From: JAZDCZ01 sp046757925
GTDB lineage: Bacteria; Gemmatimonadota; Gemmatimonadetes; Gemmatimonadales; GWC2-71-9
NCBI GenBank assembly: GCA_046757925.1
Contig: JBHHZE010000006.1
Coordinates: 1-64,000 of the forward strand
Direction: 5' to 3'
DNA: 64,000 nt
In this document: positions 59,142 to 64,000 of the stretch, piece by piece
Numbering within the stretch: the stretch's first letter is position 1
How the letters are laid out: each line of letters begins with the position of its first letter
Notes under the pieces: generated by a model
Told to the model about the DNA's origin: nothing
The model's database searches: none
What the model saw: only the letters and a program-made list of their open reading frames with translations
Made by a program: the position numbers and the translations under genes

Positions 59142-61117
59142 TGCCTCAATCGATCGGGTTGGTGTGGTTGGCGGTGCTGTTGCCGTTCGTCGGCTTTTTG
59201 ATAAATGGGGCTCTCAGTTTCTTGAGGCCGCAGGCCAAGCGCGCCGTGAGCGCAGTTGGTGTAGGAGTCCTGGGCGCAGCGTTTGCAGTTGCCGTGGTTG
59301 CCGTGTTCGGCCTAGTTGGCAATCAAGCAGGCGCACCGTTCGTCTTGCGCATGTGGGAATGGATCCACGTTGGTGGTCTTCACATCGACGTTGCGCTTCA
59401 AGTCGATCAACTGTCCGCCGTAATGATGCTCGTGGTGACGGGAGTCGGTGCTCTGATCCATTTGTTCAGCATAGGCTATATGCACGAGGATCGAGGCTAC
59501 GCTCGGTATTTCGCATATCTCAACCTCTTCGTGTTTTTCATGCTGGTGTTGGTCCTGGGAGCCAACTTTCCGGTCATGTTCATCGGTTGGGAAGGAGTGG
59601 GCTTGTGCAGCTACCTGTTGATCGGCTTCTGGTTCAACGATAAGGCGAATGCCGATGCCGGTAAGAAGGCGTTCATCATGAACCGCATTGGAGACTTTGG
59701 TTTCCTGATCGCCATGTTCATGATCTTCTGGGCAACGGGTAGCCTGGATTTCGTAGAAGTCTTCGATGTGGCACCCCGCACTTTTGTACTTGGTGGAGGA
59801 ACCGTCACGCTCGTAACGCTGGCGTTGTTCCTCGGTTGTACCGGCAAGTCGGCGCAGATTCCGCTATACACATGGCTGCCCGATGCCATGGCGGGCCCAA
59901 CTCCCGTCTCGGCGTTGATCCACGCGGCGACTATGGTTACAGCGGGAGTCTATCTCGTCGCACGAGCCAACGTTTTGTTCGCCATGGCACCGGTGTCTAG
60001 CCTGGTCGTGGCTAGTGTAGGAGCGGCAACCGCGCTGTTTGCTGCTACGATTGCACTCAAACAGTGGGACATCAAGAAGGTCTTGGCGTATTCCACGGTG
60101 TCTCAACTGGGATACATGTTCTTGGGCGTTGGTGTGGGCGCGTACGCTGGAGGAATCTTTCATCTTGTGACGCATGCCTTCTTCAAGGCATTGCTGTTCC
60201 TGGGCTCGGGCAGCGTGATTTTCGCTTTACACCGTGCATATCACCAGACGCATAGCCATGAAGACGCTCAAGACATGAGGAACATGGGAGGACTCAGGTC
60301 CGCGATGCCATGGACAGCCGCGGTAATGTGGGTCGCAACTTTGGCCATAGCCGGCATACCGGGACTGTCGGGGTTCTTTTCGAAAGACGGTATACTTGCA
60401 GCCACCTTCGCACGCGGCAGTGAACACGTGGCGTTTTACGTTCTGTGGCTCGTAGGCGCGGCAGCCGCGCTTCTGACCGCTTTTTATATGACGCGCATGA
60501 TGCTTTACACGTTCCATGGGCCAAAAAGAACGGGCGAGAAAGAGGCGGAATTCCTGGCTGAGGCTCCGTGGGTCATGACCGGACCACTCGTGGCGCTGGC
60601 ACTGGGAAGTGTTGTTGCCGGAGCGATTAACCTGCCGCACGTTCTGCCGGGAGCAGGGTGGCTTGAGCACTGGCTCCAACCAATCACCGAGGCGAGCTCG
60701 AGGTTCTTGCCTGAAGAACATCTTGCCGCAGGCACCGAGTGGATGCTGATCGGCATTGCTACCACGATTGCAATTGGCGGCATAGCGCTGGCGTGGACTC
60801 TTCTCAAACCGGAATCGCTCGTCGTTGCCCGACAAGCACCGGGTGAGACGGGATTCGGTCGGGTTCTCTCCAAGAAATGGTACGTGGATGAAGCATATGA
60901 TTGGCTGATCGTTCAGCCCCTGGTCTGGATGTCACGGAAGCTCTTGTGGCGGTTCTTTGACACCGGGGTGATCGATACTGTGATGGTAAACGGTTCCGCG
61001 TGGACCGCTCGGGCCTTTGGTTTTGCAGGCAGTGCAATCCAAAGCGGACGCCTTGGATGGTATCTATTCGTGTTCGTTATCGGTACGCTTGCGCTGCTTC
61101 GGGCGGTGATGACGTGA
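59138..61117 (+). CDS. nuoL: NADH-quinone oxidoreductase subunit L
   Basis: 659 residues, largest antiporter-like proton-pumping subunit, with the long C-terminal lateral helix region. FIGWEGVGLCSYLLIGFWF, TWLPDAMAGPTPVSALIHAATMV (read as TWLPDAMAGPTPVS and ALIHAATMV) and KKWYVDEAYD near the end are diagnostic. Start ATG 59138 gives an ATGA overlap with nuoK; ATG 59141 is equally possible. Confidence 0.97.
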   Translation: MMPQSIGLVWLAVLLPFVGFLINGALSFLRPQAKRAVSAVGVGVLGAAFAVAVVAVFGLVGNQAGAPFVLRMWEWIHVGGLHIDVALQVDQLSAVMMLVVTGVGALIHLFSIGYMHEDRGYARYFAYLNLFVFFMLVLVLGANFPVMFIGWEGVGLCSYLLIGFWFNDKANADAGKKAFIMNRIGDFGFLIAMFMIFWATGSLDFVEVFDVAPRTFVLGGGTVTLVTLALFLGCTGKSAQIPLYTWLPDAMAGPTPVSALIHAATMVTAGVYLVARANVLFAMAPVSSLVVASVGAATALFAATIALKQWDIKKVLAYSTVSQLGYMFLGVGVGAYAGGIFHLVTHAFFKALLFLGSGSVIFALHRAYHQTHSHEDAQDMRNMGGLRSAMPWTAAVMWVATLAIAGIPGLSGFFSKDGILAATFARGSEHVAFYVLWLVGAAAALLTAFYMTRMMLYTFHGPKRTGEKEAEFLAEAPWVMTGPLVALALGSVVAGAINLPHVLPGAGWLEHWLQPITEASSRFLPEEHLAAGTEWMLIGIATTIAIGGIALAWTLLKPESLVVARQAPGETGFGRVLSKKWYVDEAYDWLIVQPLVWMSRKLLWRFFDTGVIDTVMVNGSAWTARAFGFAGSAIQSGRLGWYLFVFVIGTLALLRAVMT

Positions 61118-61127
61118 TGGTGAGCGC

Positions 61128-62690
61128 ATGAATGGATTTCTCACAACGATCGACTACTCCTCCTGGGTGCTGGACGTACTGCTGGTGATCCCGCTGCTCG
61201 CGGCGGTCCCCGTGCTCCTGCTCCCAGCGGACAAAGCCAAGAAAATCGCTCTGGTAGCGACGATACTCGAGTTTGGCATCTCAGTGCCGCTGTGGTGGAC
61301 GTTTGAAATCGGAACAGCGGCCTGGCAGTTTGAGCACGCGTATCCTTGGATACCCGACTGGGGCATATACTATCGAGTCGGGCTGGACGGCATCTCGTTG
61401 TTCATGGTGCTGCTCACCACATTCACAATGCCTCTCGCCGTGCTTGGGAGCTGGAAATACATAGCAAAGCAAGAGCGCTCGTACTATGCATTGCTCCTGG
61501 TTCTGACGACAGGCATGCTCGGCGTTTTCGTGGCACTCGACCTGTTCCTGTTTTATGTGTTCTGGGAGATAATGTTGATCCCGATGTATTTCATAATCGG
61601 GGTGTGGGGTGGTGCCAGGCGTATCTACGCGGCGATCAAGTTTTTCATCTACACGTTTGTCGGATCGCTCTTGATGCTCGTAGCGATTCTAATGATTTAC
61701 TATGCGGTCGAACGTAGTACGGGCGTTGGTTCGTTCGCCTACGATCACATACTGGACAACATCGGGGCGGTTGACCGCTGGAAGTTTTGGCTGTTTGGTG
61801 CGTTCGCCGTTGCGTTTGCGATAAAGGTACCGATCTTCCCGTTCCATACTTGGTTGCCGGACGCGCACGTGGAGGCACCGACAGCCGGCTCCGTCATTCT
61901 TGCCGGCATCCTCCTGAAAATGGGTACATATGGATTCCTGCGGTTTGCGCTCCCGCTGTTCCCAAGCGTCACGTTGGCACCGATAGTATCAGCGATTGTG
62001 GTAACATTGGCCGTCGTCGGCATTGTTTACGGCGCTCTGGTAGCCATGGTCCAGCCGGATTTCAAGAAACTCGTGGCGTATTCCTCGGTCAGCCATCTGG
62101 GATTTGTCATGCTGGGCATCTGGGCACTGACGGTCCAGAGTGTTCAAGGGGCCGTGATAATCATGATCAACCACGGGATATCCACCGGCGCGCTGTTTTT
62201 CCTTGCGGGTATGCTCTACGAACGACGGCATACGCGTGAGATCGCCGCGTTCGGGGGCATCGCGCGAGTGGTGCCGGCACTGTCGGCGGTGTTGACGATC
62301 GTGGCCTTGTCGTCAATCGGATTGCCCGGTACGAATGGATTCATAGGAGAATTCCTGGTGCTCGTCGGGTCCTTCGGTCCGCACCCCTGGGCAACGGGCG
62401 TCGCCGCTACGGGCGTCATCTTCGCCGCCGCCTATCTGCTCTGGTCGCTTCAGAGGATCATCTTCAACAAACTGTCCGATCCAGCGAACAAAAGCATGCC
62501 AGACTTGTCGGTTAGGGAGTTGATCGTTTTGACTCCCCTAATCGCCTGCATTTTCTGGATCGGGATCTATCCGGCACCAATCCTCGAACGGGTGGAGGCC
62601 TCCGCGCAGGCACTCGTAACCAGAGTGCGCGATAACGATGTGGGCCAAATCCTGGGTGCGGAGTTCGCCGTGGAAGCGGAGGGACGGTAG
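61128..62690 (+). CDS. nuoM: NADH-quinone oxidoreductase subunit M
   Basis: 520 residues, antiporter-like subunit with about fourteen helices. The key FPFHTWLPDAHVEAPTAGSV segment, the EIMLIPMYF glutamate helix and KKLVAYSSVSHLGFVMLG are present. It lies 10 bases after nuoL and ends with TAG overlapping the nuoN GTG by one base. Confidence 0.97.
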   Translation: MNGFLTTIDYSSWVLDVLLVIPLLAAVPVLLLPADKAKKIALVATILEFGISVPLWWTFEIGTAAWQFEHAYPWIPDWGIYYRVGLDGISLFMVLLTTFTMPLAVLGSWKYIAKQERSYYALLLVLTTGMLGVFVALDLFLFYVFWEIMLIPMYFIIGVWGGARRIYAAIKFFIYTFVGSLLMLVAILMIYYAVERSTGVGSFAYDHILDNIGAVDRWKFWLFGAFAVAFAIKVPIFPFHTWLPDAHVEAPTAGSVILAGILLKMGTYGFLRFALPLFPSVTLAPIVSAIVVTLAVVGIVYGALVAMVQPDFKKLVAYSSVSHLGFVMLGIWALTVQSVQGAVIIMINHGISTGALFFLAGMLYERRHTREIAAFGGIARVVPALSAVLTIVALSSIGLPGTNGFIGEFLVLVGSFGPHPWATGVAATGVIFAAAYLLWSLQRIIFNKLSDPANKSMPDLSVRELIVLTPLIACIFWIGIYPAPILERVEASAQALVTRVRDNDVGQILGAEFAVEAEGR

Positions 62691-64000
62691 TGGCGTTGGA
62701 TATCGGTAGCGTTGGTGGGTTCTTGCTGGCTTTGCTCCCGGAGTTATGGCTGACGGGAGCAACATTGCTGCTTCTGCTGCTGGTTGCCTGGCGCCATGGG
62801 GACGATTCAGATCAACGCATGATCGGGCAGCTAGCGTTGCTCTCCCTCGTAAGTGCTCTATTTCTCGTGATGTGGCTGTGGGCCCGCAACGCCAATGCCG
62901 TGGTGCCTGGCGGGATGATGGCGTTGGACGGCTTCAGATTCGCATTGGATATCGTAATCCTCGTCGGGGCCGTGCTCTCCGTCATGCTCTCACTGGGTTA
63001 CTTGGGTAGAGAAGGCGTATTGGTTCCCGAATATTACGTGCTCGTCCTGCTCGCGACCATCGGAATGCTGTTCATGGCAGGCGCGGACGATCTCATCGTG
63101 ATCTTCCTGGGACTGGAACTGATGTCGGTATCCGTTTACGTGTTGGCCGGCGTGAACCGCCGCAGTGCTGTATCCGCCGAGGCAGCGCTCAAGTACTTCC
63201 TGCTGGGAGCTTTCGCCTCGGGCTTCCTGCTGTATGGCATCGCACTGCTTTATGGGGCAACAGGCACCACTAACCTGACCCTCATACACCTTCAGATCGT
63301 CCAATTGGGCTTGACGTCGAACCTGATGCTGGTTGCGGGAACCGGCCTCCTGCTGATTGGTTTCGGGTTCAAGGTAGCTACCGTACCGTTTCATATGTGG
63401 GCACCGGATGTCTATGACGGCGCGCCGACTCCGGTAACCGCATATATGTCGACAGCCGTAAAGGCTGCAGGATTCGCAGCGCTCATAAGAGTCTTGCTCC
63501 ACGCGCTCGGCGACAGCGGGGAGCTGTGGTCGGCAGCTGTATGGTGGCTGGCGGTAGTAACGATGGTGGTGGGTAACGCGATCGCCCTGGCGCAAACCCA
63601 CCTCAAGAGAATGCTCGCGTACAGCTCGATAGCACACGCCGGTTATCTAATGGTTGCGATCGCGAGCGGCAGTGAACTGGGCGTGGCGGCGTTCGTGTTC
63701 TACATAGCGGCATATACGCTCATGACGATTGGAGCGTTCGCCGTTTTGGCGGCCGCCGGACGAGATGGAGAACGGGGTGTGCGGATCGACGACCTGAACG
63801 GGCTCGGCGCACGCAGACCGTGGCTCGCGTTCGCTATGACGGTATTCATGTTGTCGCTCTTGGGATTCCCCGGCACAGCCGGCTTCATGGGGAAGTGGTT
63901 TATCCTATCGGCAGTAATACACTCCGGACAGGGATTGCTGGCTGTCATATTGGTCTTGGCCAGTGTTCTATCGGCGGGTTATTACCTGCCTGTGGTGATG
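62690..64000 (+). CDS. nuoN: NADH-quinone oxidoreductase subunit N (cut by window end)
   Basis: Open for 437 codons to the last base of the window; the usual length is about 480, so about 40-50 residues are missing. Antiporter-like subunit. FLGLELMSVSVYVLAG, FKVATVPFHMWAPDVYDGAPTPVTAY (read as FKVATVPFHMW and PDVYDGAPTPVTA) and KRMLAYSSIAHAGY are clear. The GTG start overlaps the nuoM stop by one base. The last visible residues YYLPVVM match a conserved late helix. Confidence 0.95.
   Translation, partial: MALDIGSVGGFLLALLPELWLTGATLLLLLLVAWRHGDDSDQRMIGQLALLSLVSALFLVMWLWARNANAVVPGGMMALDGFRFALDIVILVGAVLSVMLSLGYLGREGVLVPEYYVLVLLATIGMLFMAGADDLIVIFLGLELMSVSVYVLAGVNRRSAVSAEAALKYFLLGAFASGFLLYGIALLYGATGTTNLTLIHLQIVQLGLTSNLMLVAGTGLLLIGFGFKVATVPFHMWAPDVYDGAPTPVTAYMSTAVKAAGFAALIRVLLHALGDSGELWSAAVWWLAVVTMVVGNAIALAQTHLKRMLAYSSIAHAGYLMVAIASGSELGVAAFVFYIAAYTLMTIGAFAVLAAAGRDGERGVRIDDLNGLGARRPWLAFAMTVFMLSLLGFPGTAGFMGKWFILSAVIHSGQGLLAVILVLASVLSAGYYLPVVM

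Overview
This window looks like a chromosomal, core-genome segment of a moderately GC-rich Gram-negative bacterium, most probably a member of Gemmatimonadota (inference). The reasons are: a SusC/SusD-type outer-membrane uptake pair in a genome that otherwise uses ordinary Shine-Dalgarno sites and sigma70-like promoters with 17-bp spacers (Bacteroidota normally lack both); frequent GTG and TTG starts; a complete MoxR-Bat island; a bacillithiol gene (bshA); a TPR/FG-GAP/ASPIC lipoprotein; and zinc-ribbon proteins joined to otherwise unfamiliar sequence. I see no phage, insertion sequence, CRISPR array or rRNA gene. Apart from one tRNA, nearly everything is protein coding, and no gene-free stretch exceeds about 300 bases.

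Layout. 1-5 kb: an unusual heptad-repeat hairpin, an AI-2E-type transporter (minus), a zinc-ribbon pseudokinase (plus), a proline dehydrogenase plus thioesterase pair (minus), and a secreted NfeD/ClpP-class protein (plus). 5-9.5 kb: susD-like and susC-like genes (minus). 9.7-14.4 kb: tRNA-Ser(CGA) with its own promoter (minus), then pyrR-pyrB-pyrC, a class II aldolase-family gene and a coiled-coil/zinc-ribbon gene in one plus-strand operon, facing rpsT (minus). 14.8-36.5 kb: one long plus-strand run of about 20 genes joined mostly by 1-4 base overlaps: M50 protease, scpA-scpB-rluB, an NAD-binding protein, moxR/DUF58/batA/batB/batD, mutL, miaA, bshA, uppP, birA, a CPBP-like protein, coaX, a DUF255 protein and a DUF922 protein. 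36.6-42.3 kb: a large TPR/beta-propeller lipoprotein, a DUF72 protein, an NTF2-like secreted protein and two small membrane proteins. 42.3-45.2 kb: a minus-strand trio (GNAT, M20 amidohydrolase, secreted metallo-beta-lactamase-fold enzyme). 45.3-47.7 kb: a secreted unknown and a secreted amidohydrolase. 47.8-50.1 kb: dcd, a zinc-ribbon membrane protein and a YIP1-family protein (minus). 50.3 kb to the end: nuoA to nuoN for respiratory complex I, with nuoN cut by the window edge.

How the genes work together. The window combines pyrimidine synthesis and its regulator, chromosome condensation (ScpAB), mismatch repair, tRNA and rRNA modification, cofactor supply (biotin ligation, pantothenate kinase, bacillithiol) and respiration. 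The nuo operon has a candidate promoter followed at once by a GTGA-N6-TCAC inverted repeat, which suggests control by a CRP/FNR-type regulator. The least explained items are the zinc-ribbon pseudokinase, the C-terminal part of the 1180-residue propeller lipoprotein, the 544-residue Rossmann protein ahead of moxR, the fused BatD-BatE protein, and the hairpin of heptad repeats at the left edge.
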